This document shows, piece after piece, positions 25,421 through 36,116 of a stretch of 64,000 nucleotides of DNA. The notes beneath the pieces are model-generated. The model was given only the letters and a program-made list of their open reading frames with translations. It was not told the DNA's origin and ran no database searches. Each line of letters starts with the position of its first letter. Within the stretch, counting starts at the first letter, position 1. Position numbers and translations under genes: made by a program. This stretch comes from Ctena decussata (Eukaryota > Mollusca > Bivalvia > Lucinida > Lucinidae): NCBI GenBank assembly GCA_963989385.1, contig OZ022499.1, positions 53,681,757 through 53,745,756 on the forward strand, given 5' to 3'.

Positions 25421-26543
25421 TGCCCCAGTCACACACACACATTACGGATTGGGCGGATAGTTGTGGATAAAAATCCACAATAATCCGCAGAATTTGTGGG
25501 CGTGGCTTATTTTCTTGATTTATTTACGGATACAGTTACCAATAGATGCGTATGATTAAGGATAAATGCGGATGTCTGCGGTCAGATAGTTTCCCTTTGA
25601 TGAGAGATGATACGAATGTATACGTACTACTTACCTTCCATTACCTTCTGTTACTTCTAGATGCGGAAAGATGTTGTTGATGCTACGGATGGCCCGTTCG
25701 TATATGTCCGGTTTTATTCGTAATGGTCCGTATCGCATCTGCGGATGGCCCATCCGTATCTGTCCGGTGTTATTAGTAAAGGTCCGTATCGCATCCGCAG
25801 AGTCTGTAACTGTCCGTATCGTATCCGTAGGGTCCGCAGGATCCGATTCCAAATTTTGAAAATTTTCAAAATTCAGGCGCGGACGAGTAAACCGTATTGA
25901 TCCGTAACAAAAGGTAACTGAAGGCATTCATTCGCATTTATCCATATATAATCCGTATCTTATCCGTATCTAATCCGTATATAAACCTATCATTCCGCAG
26001 CCCAACCCCAAATTGTGGACAGATACGGTTTTGCGCAGATCGTTACCTTCAATTACGGTTAGTTACGGGTCTCGTTCGGAGTTTTTTTACGGACTTTTAC
26101 CTTCAGATACGTTTCTATACGGATAGCTTACACTTTAATACTGACAGATACGTATTGGTGAGGATCATTGCGAACAGGTTATCTCACTGGGGCATTGATC
26201 CGTAACAATACGCAGAACGAGAACCGTAACTAACCGTAACAATCCGCATGAAACCGTATTTGTCCACAAATTTAGGGTGGACCGCGGAACGATAGGTCGA
26301 GATAAGGATTAGATACGTATTAGATACGGATAAATGCGGATAAATGCCTTCAGTTACGGATCATTATGGTTAACTCGTCCGCGCCTGAATATTTAAACTT
26401 TTCAAAATTTGGTGGCATATCCTGCGGACCTTGCGGATACGATACGGATTCGATATGGAGAGAGACCACGCCCACAAATTGTGTGGAATTAAAGTCCGCA
26501 ACTATCCGCCCAATCCGTAATGTGTGTGTGTGACTGGGGCATA
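25421..26543. repeat. 1.1-kb fold-back element rich in CCGTAT words
   Basis: The left end TATGCCCCAGTCACACACAC is mirrored by GTGTGTGTGACTGGGGCATA at the right end. Pairing continues inward (ATTACGGATTGGGCGGATAG, GGCGCGGACGAGT, AACTGAAGGCATT, ATTTATCCGTATCTAAT) for roughly 350 bp or more per arm. A short unpaired centre lies around 26070-26200. The left arm carries an extra block (about 25670-25840) of CCGTATCGCATCCG repeats. The interior words are themselves near-repeats of (A)TCCGTAT. The open frame at 25631-25927 is a by-product of this composition. Confidence 0.85.
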
Positions 26544-26569
26544 AAGTCCCATTCTCACTGTCACAGTGC

Positions 26570-27870
26570 TCATCCCGGTATCGCCCAGTGAAGAAAAGCA
26601 GGTATACCGTGATGATCCTTTTTCCTAAAGAAATAAATGGCATTCTCACATTACCAACGTACTCATGGTGTATCCCCGGTCTAGAATTTGTTACATACCG
26701 GGACATTACACCCCATGTCACCGCAGCTTCACCATCTGTAACCGTGGTTGAGCCGGGTTCATCCCACATGAACCGTATTGAACCGGATCAGTCGCTAACA
26801 AAACTGGGATCTACCGGCCCTAACCGTAGGTGTACTGCCATTTTTCAGGTATAAACAGGGCTTGTTCCCATCCCTGCCTCCACCGGTATGAAATGGGGCT
26901 CCTGAGCTGAGCCGGCCAAAGGCCAGAGTTCAACATCTTACTGGAATGCTAAAGTTTATCATGGTAAAGGGAGGGTGGAAACCCGGACCTGTCTCGGAAA
27001 TCCCAGGATTAAGCTGGTTCTTGATATCTTTCCTGGTGACTCTTGGTTGCATTAAAATTTTAAAACCGGGGCAGTTAGCCAGATCAACATGGTTACCATC
27101 TTTAACCGTGGTGGAGCCGGGTTCATCCCACATGAACCCTATTGAACCGGATCAGTCCCTAACAAAACTGGGATCTACTGGCCCTAACCGTAGGTGTACT
27201 GCCATTTTTCAAGTAAAAACAGGGCTTGTTCCAATCCCTGCCTCCACCGGTATGAAACAGGGCTCCTGAGGCAGCCCCGGATCCAGGGGGTGGGCTTTGG
27301 GGCTTCAGCCCCGCCACTTGGGTCCGGCTAGATTAAAATATATGTGACATCTCATTAGAATCGCCTTGGCGAGGCGATTCTAATGAGATATCACAACATA
27401 TATTTCAAGGCCAAAAAAGACATTATAAAAAAAATCTCATCAAATTTATCCCTTATTATGTCATATTTCAACCCCCTCTCCCCCGCCCCCTCCCTTCCCA
27501 AATACATATCGACACCTCCCAGCCCCACCAGTTGTCCAGAGCCCCACCAATATGGGGTGGTCTGGATCCTGGCCTGTGAGCTGAGCCAGCCGAAGGCTCA
27601 CCGTAATGCTAAATTTATCATAGACGAGGGAGGGTGGAAACCCGGACCTGTCCCGGAAATCCCAGGATTAAGCTGGTTCTTGATATCTTTTCTGGTGACT
27701 CCCGGTTGTATTAAAATTTTAAAACAACCGGAACAGTTAGCGATCAACAGGGTTCATCCCTCAGCATCCAGGATGTTTACGGTGCTGCCTGGGTTGTTCT
27801 GGTTTGACAAGGTTACCCCCAGATCAGGAACTGGGACTTACCGGATATGCCAAACCGAAACAATGAGAAT
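26570..27870. repeat. Mosaic repeat with internal duplications
   Basis: Block A (about 26741-26906, AACCGTGGTTGAGCCGGGTT .. GGGGCTCCTGAG) recurs at 27105-27270. Block B (about 26947-27077, AGGGAGGGTGGAAACCCGGA .. GCAGTTAGC) recurs at 27602-27742. A perfect 17-bp hairpin (ATCTCATTAGAATCGCC, 27349-27365, mirrored at 27373-27389) sits between the copies. Open frames (26350-26769, 27383-27880) cross block borders and share no recognisable family. Confidence 0.7.
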
Positions 27871-27884
27871 GGGCCTTTAGCAGT

Positions 27885-28195
27885 AAGGCAGTGGGGAAGA
27901 CTGAAAAGAAAAGGTAAAGATCTCTAACAGCCGATTGGCTGTAGCGGCAGTGGGGGTTAGAGGCCCACTGTATCTTGGGAACAGCATATGAAAGGTGGAG
28001 CCCATGCCTCTTCATTCACTGCCTTATGCATCTTTGATGTGAAACAGGTATCCATTTACTGCTGGCTTGACAGAGTTTGCCAGTCGCTGGATGGCCTGAT
28101 CCGGGTTTGAGTCCATGACTGTCCAGCAACCTTGTGCATCGTTATTGAGTCACTCTAACCACTAGACCACGGCACCTCTCTGGAGACAGAAGAAT
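27885..28195 (-). repeat. tRNA-derived SINE-like element, family S2
   Basis: On the minus strand, GGTCTAGTGGTTAGAGTG (A-box-like, about 28152-28169) is followed by GGACTCAAACCC (weak B box, about 28103-28114). The body reads towards AATCGGCTGTTAGAGATC and a pyrimidine-rich end near 27900. The head-body order is SINE-like. I cannot identify a target duplication, so both borders are approximate. Confidence 0.5.
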
Positions 28196-28544
28196 TGCAT
28201 TAAACTGGTCTGTTTCTCCCTAACAGTTACACATACACAAACCTGACTAAGCTTGGACAAGCAGACAAGCCTATAGATCAGTGTAATCTAAAAGCATACG
28301 TAAAATCAGACCTAGCATGCATGATGGATGGATAGACGGACAGAATAACTTGCGAGTTAACCGCAGCCCTTTCAACAGCATTTCCATAATACATAATATC
28401 GAACAGATGGAAGGGCAATACTGAAAGGGCAAGTGCCATGGAACCAGTATCTAACATCAATCCAAGCATTAGTATCAACTGACTCCATTGTGGCACTGTG
28501 AAATTATGTCTACATAAATATAAAACTTTAACCAAAATCTTTAA
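28196..28544. other. Non-coding stretch, nothing recognised
   Basis: No supported feature. Confidence 0.35.
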
Positions 28545-29040
28545 GACAAAATTCTAATAACAAACTTCATTATGCACATCTTCTATATGTCTGTAATAAA
28601 TCAACAAAGTATTCATAAGATCCAATGATAGATCTAAGAGAAGTTGGATTTACAAAGTATGCACTACAAGTACATGTATCAACTATTATTTAAAACATGC
28701 AGGGGTCAGAAAAATGGCTAGGTTCAAAACCCTGTCAATTTAACAAAAAATATTTTTTTCCGTATTAAACTTCATGCATATATTCAATATGTCTTTAACA
28801 CTTTAACAAATCTGCATGGTATTGTAAAAAGATCCACTAAAAGCTACATTGAACATATGCGGAGATCTGAAATTGGCTACGTTCAAAACCCTGTATATTT
28901 GTTGAAAATATTTTTTCAGCATCAACATCTTCAATATGTCTGTAACCTATTTGCAAAGTATTTAAAGGATCCACTGAAAGCTCTAAGAGGATTTGATTTA
29001 ACAGCGTATATACTATCAGCCATAATACATATAATTGTAA
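28545..29040. repeat. Degenerate tandem repeat, ~150-170-bp unit
   Basis: CTTC(T/A)ATATGTCTGTAA-like phrases recur at about 28583, 28780 and 28928. GGCTA(G/C)GTTCAAAACCCTGT recurs at about 28718 and 28875. GATC-A-TGA-AG-TCTAAGAG recurs at about 28620 and 28970. This is an old, diverged array. Confidence 0.6.
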
Positions 29041-29224
29041 GAATAACAAAGTGACATAACTCTTGCAATACTGACCTGTCACCCCTTTTTTCCTACCAAA
29101 CCTGCATTTGTTTAGCAGCAAACGTTTAAGATACTGCATTGCTTAATGTGAATGGGTACACCTCAACATAAGCCACCATTTTTACAAAGAGGAACAACTT
29201 TGCTAACTTCCTAAATACTTTCCC

Positions 29225-29345
29225 TGGCAAAGACACTTTTCCATATGGGGGTTACTCTATTTAAAGGAAAGAATTTGCTTCCCCTAAGAGGAGCAAATTC
29301 TTCCCTCTAAGAGGAGCAAATTCTTTCCTCTGGGAGTCCTCACCT
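29225..29345. repeat. Dispersed TTTGCTCC-family repeat with local inverted copies
   Basis: ACTCTATTTAAAGGAAAGAA and TTTGCTTCCCCT are followed by AGAGGAGCAAATTCTT twice in a row, which pair with the first part. Similar segments at 32195-32290 and 32625-32800 keep the same inverted GAGCAAATTCTT unit. Non-coding. Confidence 0.55.
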
Positions 29346-29504
29346 AACTTGAGCAGGAGAAAAAAATTAAAATGGCAGTGATGCTTTCCCTGAAAGAGTT
29401 TTTTTATAAATATGAATTTTACAGAATCATTAAGCAGAGGTGGGCGAAAACCTGAGCTCCTGTGGACACATCACCTGACCTTTCATTAGCAGAACTAGAC
29501 TTTC

Positions 29505-29610
29505 TCACATGTGCACGGCTGGGGCTTGAACTCACAGTGATGATCATGAGAGACCACATGCTTAAGAGTCAGCACTCTTATCCATTAGGTGGCACAGGCC
29601 AACTTCTGAA
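29505..29610 (-). repeat. tRNA-like (SINE head) segment
   Basis: The minus strand shows CACCTAATGGATAAGAGTG (A-box-like, 29573-29591) and GAGTTCAAGCCCC (B-box-like, 29521-29533) at tRNA-like spacing. No clean cloverleaf could be drawn by eye and no clear tail was found, so it is more likely a SINE head or tRNA relic than a functional tRNA. Confidence 0.45.
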
Positions 29611-29689
29611 AGTGTACCCATTTACATTAAGCCAGTACCGAAGCTCAATGCATCAAAAAACTTCTAAGTGTAAAGGAACTACAGACAAA

Positions 29690-31325
29690 CAAGAGGGCCA
29701 TGAGGCCCTGAATCGCTCACCTGTGTATGGTGGCCATGTAGGTCATGTGACCTAGACCGCTTGATAAATTTTTGTTCCATCAGCCCCTAGAGGCTGTGTA
29801 TGATATTTGGTTACAATTGGTCCTGTGGCTTTTGAGGAGACGTCTTAAATTGTCAAAATATAAGAGACATGGGTCAGAGGTCAAAGGATGACCTTGACCT
29901 CTTGTACCCGCAAATGTTCCATGTACTAACTAAGACGACTGTATATACCAATTTTTAGGCCAAAATCTTCTAAACTTGCCATGAACTCTTATGTCCTACC
30001 ATTTTCCCATACTTGACCTTGCCTTGTAAAAGGTCAAGTCAGCCCAAGGTCATCATTTGAACAATCTTGATAGTACTCAAGTACCTGATGCTATATACCA
30101 AGTTTCAAGGCCATCGATCACTTGGTTCTTGAGAAGGAGATTTGTAAAGGTTTTTGCCATATATGGGCATGGCGGCCATGTTGGTCATGTGACCAAGACT
30201 GTTTGAGCAAATTTTCTTTCCCTCAGCCCCTAGAGGCTCTGTATGAAATTTGGTTACAATTGGCCCAGTGGCTTTTGGGCAGATGTGTGAAATTGTCAAA
30301 ATATGAGAGACCAGCGTCTAAGGTCAAAGAATGACCTTGACCTCTTGTACATATAAATTTTCATGTACTCATTCAGATGACTGTATATGCCAATTTTCAG
30401 GTTCAAATCTTCAACAGTTACCAAGAAATCTTATGTTCTAGCATTTTCCCATATAAAAGCTAAAAAAAGCAAATTTTACCTTACCGTAAAAAAAGGTCAA
30501 GGTCAACCCAAGGTCATAATTTGAACAATCTTGGTAGTACTCGGGTACCTGATGCTACATACCAAGTTTCAAGGCCATGGGCCTATTGGTTCTGGAGAAG
30601 AAGATTTTTAAAGGTTTTTACCATATATGGGCATGGCGGCCATGTTGGTCATGTGACCCGGTCCGTTTGAACAAATTTTCGTTCCCCTGCCCCCAAGAGG
30701 GCTCTGTATGAAATTTGGTTACAATTGGCCTAATGGCTTTTGAGGAGATGTGTGAAATTGTCAAAATATGAGAGACCAGGGTCAAAGGTCAAACAATGAC
30801 CTTGACCTTTTGTACGCATTAATTTTCATGTACTCATTCAGATGACTGTATATACCAATTTTCAGGTCTAAATCTTCAACAGTTTCCAAGAAATCTTATG
30901 TTCTAGCATTTTCCCATATAAAAGTTACACAATGCAAATTTGACCTTACCGTAAAAAAGGTCAAGGTCAACCCAAGGTCATAATTTGAACAATCTTGGTA
31001 GTACTCGCGTACCCAATGCTACATACCAAGTTTCAAGGCCATCGGCCTATTGGTTCTGGAGAAGAAGATTTTTCTAGGTTTTTACCATATATGGGCGTGG
31101 CGGCCATGTTGGTCATGTGACCAGGACCGTTTGAACAACTTTTCGTTCCTAAGTCCCCTAGAGGCTACATATGAAATTTGGTTACAATTGGCCCAGTGGT
31201 TTCAGAGAAGAAGTCGTTTGAAATTGTTGACGGACGGACGGACGGACGGACGATGGACGACGGACGCCGGAGTCTTGCCATCCTATAAGCTCCCCCGGAG
31301 CCGCTGGCTCAGGTGAGCTAAAAAC
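29690..31325. repeat. Interspersed repeat with ~460-bp tandem units
   Basis: It opens with AAGAGGGCCATGAGGCCCTG and CGCTCACCTG and closes with GGAGCCGCTGGCTCAGGTGAG, so CTCACCTG/CAGGTGAG form short inverted ends. Between them a unit recurs at about 29724, 30163, 30629 and 31086. Each has GGCGGCCATGTTGGTCATGT, CCCCTAGAGGCT, ATGAAATTTGGTTACAATTGG, AATGACCTTGACCT and ATACCAAGTTTCAAGGCCAT. The last unit is cut short by a (GACG)n run at about 31229-31262. No frame is kept across units. Short open frames (30122-30334, 31050-31316) are shadows of the repeat. Confidence 0.85.
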
Positions 31326-31329
31326 TACT

Positions 31330-32194
31330 ATTGAGGAATTGATAAGGGCATTTACTCTGTCAGAATATATCGAAATTTGTCCATTTATAATCCCAAGTGA
31401 GGCATTCTCAAAACTAAAGCACAAGCTACATTCAAAGACAATCTGTGTAAAGATACTCAAACTAAAATAAAGTGCTTACAGACAGATCGTCAGACATGGA
31501 CAGCCAGTGGGAAAACATAATACACCGCCACTAACATGTGGAGTATAAAAAGTATAATCTTGATTCTTCACATACTATTGCTCTATTTTATTGATTATAA
31601 ATTTATGTCTCCTGGAATGTAAGAGGGACTTCTTGTCTTCTGTTACTATACACATGTACAGATTACACATTTTACCCAAATGGTCATTCTACATACGGGT
31701 ATGACAATCAACATTTGTAACACATGGCAAACCCTGAGTGATCAATTTGCCATTACTGTCTCCTTGCGTGTGGTCATGCATTAACTTGTCACTATTTATT
31801 GCAGAACTCCCTTATAAGTGAGTCTAACTGTATTATGATGTTTGCCTTTCCGTTCATCCCAGTTTCAGGCTCTCTGAAGTATGATGCATTCCAGAACAAC
31901 TTTCAAAGTAAGAACTGTTTCATAACACCCTGCTGTATCCTTCTTTCAGATTTTTGTATGCCAAGGTGAAATCTATCCTGATTATATTAAGCAACATTTG
32001 AGTAAATGTTTGAGAACCTCACTATTACAATAAACAATCTTTTCTTACATCTGAATTTTCACACAGAGTTGCCACTTATCCTCCACTTCATAATTCCCTG
32101 TCTTTTCTGTGATACTTTACAGTTTTTCATTCCCTTTTTTATAGAGCCAAAGGTTAATTTAACTCTTTACTTCAACAGTGCTAATTGTATTGGA
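31330..32194. other. Non-coding stretch, nothing recognised
   Basis: No supported feature. The open frame at 32006-32272 has no recognisable family. Confidence 0.4.
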
Positions 32195-32800
32195 TATTGG
32201 GGGCTACTGTTACATGGAAGAATTTGCTCCCCCAGGGAGCAAATTCTTTTCTATAAGAATAGCTCTCAATGAGAAGGAAGAGGCACCTGGACTATCTCTC
32301 TAGAAAGTATATCCTTTTTTCTCTTGAACAGAGTAAAAAGATTGAAGATTGCTGTAGTCATTAATTTTTAAAATCCCTGACTTTTCAAGTCCTTTCCCAT
32401 TTTCCTTACCAACCACAAAACTCCCTGACTTTTCCTTGACCTGGAAAAAACTTTGTTTTCCAAATTACATGTATTTTACCCTGACTGTGGCAACCCTGTT
32501 CAGGATGGACTGGTCAAGTTGTGTGTTTTTTTTTTTGTTTTTTTTTATCGTTTTTTTTCCGTATCTGCTCCAACAGCAACAGTTGCTGTCATTTTATCTT
32601 TAAATAGTATGGATACACTTTCAGGGGAAGCAATTTAGCCATTTTAAGTTTTGCTGCCCTTCTCAATGGTGGTCTATTTTTAATGAAATGAACTTGTTCT
32701 GCTGAAAGCAAATTCTTTTCTTTAAAAATAGACCTCATTTCAGAAAGACTGTCATCCAGGGAAGCAGACTGGAAGTCACAAAAGTTAGTCCTCTTATAAA
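32195..32800. repeat. Two more TTTGCTCC-family segments separated by a T-rich tract
   Basis: The first (32195-32290) has AGAATTTGCTCCC directly facing GGGAGCAAATTCTT. The second (32625-32800) has GAAAGCAAATTCTTTTC and GACTTCC-type flanks. Poly-T runs lie at about 32527-32560. Confidence 0.5.
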
Positions 32801-32980
32801 AATTGTATGAAATCTTGGCAGATGTAATTCCATTCATTTTAGATAGTCAGTGAGAGCTCTAAAATGGCATAAACCGGAATTGGCTGCCATCATCACATTT
32901 ATAGGTAATTTCAGTTTAGATTTACATACACCTTTTTCTTTTCTATTTGGAACACATTGATTGGTCTTGTAACTTCAGGC

Positions 32981-33566
32981 TCATAATTTATCTGTACAAA
33001 ATAATGATTGCAGCAATTTCAGACTAACTAAGGTTTTCTTTTGAGCATCTCTATTTATACATCTCTTCTTGACAGCTGCTAGTTCTTTCTGCTTTCTGGA
33101 GGAAAACTCTTCAAATAGACGGAGTTTCAAAACCTGCAATGAATAAACATGTATTTGTTACTGGAATGAATATGCATATTTTTGACCAATACTTTGTTTC
33201 TAGAAGTCACCCTACTGATCATACTTTTAAAGCATTGTTTTCTTTATAGCTCTTTCGATATTACTAACTGCATCATTCACCCTCAGCCTGCAAGAGCTCT
33301 TGATTAGCTAAAAAGGGATGCTGAACAAACTCCTGCAGCCCTAAAGAGAGATAAATAAGTAAATTTCGGGGACAATTCACCATTTTCCTTATTTCTAAAC
33401 AAAACAGATGATTCTGCTGAGAACCACAAAATATGGTGTGGTGGAGGAGCATGAAAACAAAGTACTTACCATGAAAAAGATCTGTTCTTGATAACCAAAG
33501 CATGGTTTGCCTGGAATTCTTCTCTAGTAAAGGACAGGTGACTTTTTCGAAGTCTGTTAGTTTCAC
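32981..33566 (-). other. Candidate 3' end of an unidentified host gene (three possible exons)
   Basis: Three minus-strand segments are bounded by plausible splice signals. Exon A, 33470-33566, follows TTCATGTTCCAG and ends CATG|GTAAGT. Exon B, 33281-33340, follows TCTCTCTTTAG and ends TGAGG|GTGAAT. Exon C, 32981-33133, follows TTTATTCATTGCAG and is open to a TGA. A and B join in frame (..SRTDLFHGLQEFVQHPFLAN..). Exon C encodes a charged helix-like tail (..LFEEFSSRKQKELAAVKKRC..). The B-to-C phase does not fit as drawn, so an exon is missing, a splice site is wrong, or this is a relic or chance. I do not recognise the protein. Confidence 0.3.
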
Positions 33567-33817
33567 CTGGAACATGAATGAATTTGATCAACATTGATAT
33601 AAAATGCAAGAGGCTTCCTCGTTTCATTTTTATACGCCCGTTTTGAAAACAAGACCTGTCAGTAGGACAGGATAGCTCGCCTGACAGTGTTTACCATTAA
33701 ATTTTGTGTCTCATATTGATAATCTGTTCAGTTTATAATAAACTGTATTTGACTATACATAATCATATGTTGTTTTATTTACTAATTTGGTTTGTTAAGG
33801 CAGATGGCAGTTCATAT

Positions 33818-34388
33818 CAGGGATACAGACTAACTAATTTTTCATAGGAGCAAGCTGGGCCCCTAAAAACTGAAAATTAGTCGCCCACCCAGAAATTTAG
33901 GGGCCCACATTTAAAATGTCAGAAACACAAGAATTTTTTATTCAGAATCTGCACGAGATTTGCACTGTTTCTGTAGGCTTTGTGGTAAATCCTCCTTTCT
34001 TCTGGGTTTTGCTTTCTTTTAGCTAACGGGTGTGAAACACCAGCAATGTATCGCCATATTATGCGTGAAAAAATTACAAATGGTCAGGATTTTTGCTGTC
34101 AAATGGAGGAGGCAGCCATGTTGTTTTTCAACAGTGAATAAAATCTAACACACAAGTATGACAGAACACCAAATATTCAATGCAGATATCTGTGCGGCAG
34201 TTTGCAATGCCCTTTGAGGTGGCGGATTTTACTCCAAAACGAGGGGACACCAATCTAAGGCGAAAACAGGCCAGACACTCGCTGACAGCTGATGATCACA
34301 AGCTGGGCGACTGTCATGTTAATTTAAGGGGCCCACTCGATTCTTTACTCGCAGTGGGCCAGTGGGCGACCGCTAGTCTGTATCCCTG
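33818..34388. mobile_element. Non-autonomous DNA transposon (MITE), 15-bp TIR, 5-bp TSD
   Basis: Ends are CAGGGATACAGACTA (33818-33832) and its exact reverse complement (34374-34388). CATAT flanks the element on both sides (33813-33817 and 34389-34393) and is read as a target duplication. Inside, GCCCACTGGCCCAC- and GGGGCCCAC-type phrases occur near both ends, but no transposase frame does. The superfamily is unresolved: a CAGGG start resembles hAT, but hAT makes 8-bp duplications. Confidence 0.75.
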
Positions 34389-34581
34389 CATATGCTTTGA
34401 TAAAACTGAAAAGCATTGGAAAAATGTTGAGCGTCTTTAGCGCCATTTTCTGTTATAATGCTATTCAAGTATGAAACCCAAGCTAGCAAAAGTGTCACAA
34501 ATAACACTACAAACGACTTCCAACCAAGAAAAGCCTTATCATTCCCATGTTAAGCTGATTTATGATATTGCTTTTCGGTTA

Positions 34582-35176
34582 GACAGGCCCGACCAGTACG
34601 TGGACACTTTTAAGGGTGTTTTACCTAATGTTTAAGGCTCCAACGTGTTCCAGACTACCAGATGGGCATGCAATTTTAGGAAAATCATTGTGCTAAATAA
34701 AGACAAAAGGAACACGAGAAAAAAATTCATCTGTGCATGCTCAACATAACGCTGTTGAGGTCATGCTATTTGCTGTATCAAACAGACTTATCATACCAGT
34801 ACGCGGACACCTTAAAATCTGAGAAAACTGAGATGACATTTATACGCTGCAATTCTAATTAAATTATTGATACGTGTAGTTTAACAAAAATGTAATAACA
34901 ACTTAAATGGCTGTTCTATGGCTGTTTGCTTTGCCTGTTTGCGTGTTTGGCACAGGCAAACTGAAGCATCGATTGTGATACCGGGCTGCATCAGCCCTGC
35001 AAATGCGGAACTGTGTTGTCTAAGTGTAAAAGTGAATGACAAAAAGATAAAGAAATGGCGCCTTGAAAAAATGTTACAAAGTCGGTTGAATTTAAAGAAG
35101 TATCTTAGAATTTATGAGACGCCAAACACAAAAGTGTCCGCGTACTGGTAGTGTCCGCGTACTGGTCGGGTCTGTC
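34582..35176. mobile_element. Non-autonomous DNA transposon (MITE) with TA duplication
   Basis: The left end GACAGGCCCGACCAGTACG is mirrored at the right by CGTACTGGTCGGGTCTGTC with one mismatch. A TA dinucleotide flanks both ends (34580-34581 and 35177-35178), as for Tc1/mariner/pogo-type elements. The GTGTCCGCGTACTGG subterminal word is doubled at the right end and present once more inside (about 34796, inverted). The internal open frame 34918-35151 is short and unrecognised. Confidence 0.7.
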
Positions 35177-35345
35177 TATTCAGGTGCTTTCCGGTATGGA
35201 AGTGTCTCCGGGTACGGTACCGTATCCCTAGACCTTGGGTCTCTAGGTACGGAACCGTACCCCGAGACTCTGGGTCTCCAGGTACGGAACCGTACCTGGA
35301 GACAGTCCTATGAGGATTGGTTCCGGGTACGGCAGTAAGTTTTCA

Positions 35346-35350
35346 ATACT
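35346..35350. other. Target-site duplication of LTR element, left copy (ATACT)
   Basis: ATACT precedes the 5' LTR and follows the 3' LTR (40260-40264). The opposite arm of the surrounding long-TIR element carries the uninterrupted relative CAATACTCTATATATGTATT, which supports the boundary. Confidence 0.8.
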
Positions 35351-35598
35351 AGTGTAGTGACGCATCGTCTTGGCCTGACTACCGGGTCCGGATGTAAGTA
35401 CCGGGGATTAGTAGCACTAGAAGCAAATCAAGGGGCGATATTTATCTACTTCCGCCAGACATGCGCAGTTAGGTGAATTACAGCTGAGCGTTTTGCACGA
35501 ATCCAGAGCGGTGACAGACAGCGGTCTATATTTCCATCCCTCTTGCCTTGCTTCTAATCTACAAGGGAATTGTATAGTTATAAAGGGGTAAAAACACA
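35351..35598 (+). repeat. 5' long terminal repeat
   Basis: 248 bp, beginning AGTGTAGTGACGC and ending GGGGTAAAAACACA. The canonical TG..CA would start two bases further in. The AG start is chosen because only it makes the flanking ATACT duplications abut the element. A TATA-like TTATAAAGG lies near its 3' side (about 35578-35586). Confidence 0.9.
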
Positions 35599-35602
35599 AT
35601 AA

Positions 35603-35620
35603 TGGCGACGAGGTAAACTT
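35603..35620 (+). promoter_or_regulatory. Primer-binding-site candidate
   Basis: TGGCGACGAGGTAAACTT starts four bases after the LTR. PBS sequences of Ty3-type elements begin TGG because they pair with a tRNA CCA end. The tRNA is not identified. Confidence 0.45.
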
Positions 35621-35900
35621 GGCAGAAGCATTTGTAATTTGTTATTTTTCGCCTTTTCCCCCATTGACATTCGTCCTGTGTTTTTTCGAACACAAACTTT
35701 GACAAAGGAGGGAATAGGTCGCCAGTTCTAGAATAACAAATTAACAACATTGCAAGCTTCTACGCTATACACACAGAGCCCTTGAAAGTTTCGACCTATA
35801 AATTCTAAATTTATCCAGTTTTGGTCGAAATTAGAAAGCAGGCATAAGGTTAACATAGAGGGTCAGTTTCCTGGGGAACATTACAGGGAATTTTACTTCT

Positions 35901-36016
35901 TGTGGAGTCTTATAGACACACAATAATAGTCAAATAAGATTTCTTGTGGAGTCTTGTAGACACATGGGTGATTTATTTGACTAAAAGGTTATTGCTCGTG
36001 GAGTCTTGTAGACACA
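35901..36016 (+). ncRNA. Leader hairpin trio with UUGUA/UUAUA loops
   Basis: Three copies of GTGGAGTC-loop-GACACA lie in the untranslated leader, at 35901-35922 (loop TTATA, 35910-35914), 35945-35966 (loop TTGTA, 35954-35958) and 35998-36017 (loop TTGTA, about 36005-36009). Each has GTC/GAC closing the loop, a small internal loop, then GTG/CAC-type pairs. They share their loop with the hairpin array downstream of gag although the stems are unrelated in sequence. Confidence 0.7.
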
Positions 36017-36116
36017 CTGGATTGTTCAAATAAGACATATAGGTGATTCATTTGCCATTACCCCACCACAATCCTAATAGCAATAAAGTCAGTATTATCC
36101 CTGTACGTCTGTCACC

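Noticed and set aside
25631..25927. 98-codon frame with repeated AD-TD-IRT wording
   Set aside because: The repetition comes from ATCCGTAT-type DNA repeats of the fold-back element.
35417..35599. 60-codon minus-strand frame, identical at 40078-40260
   Set aside because: It is simply the reverse strand of the two identical LTRs, with no domain.
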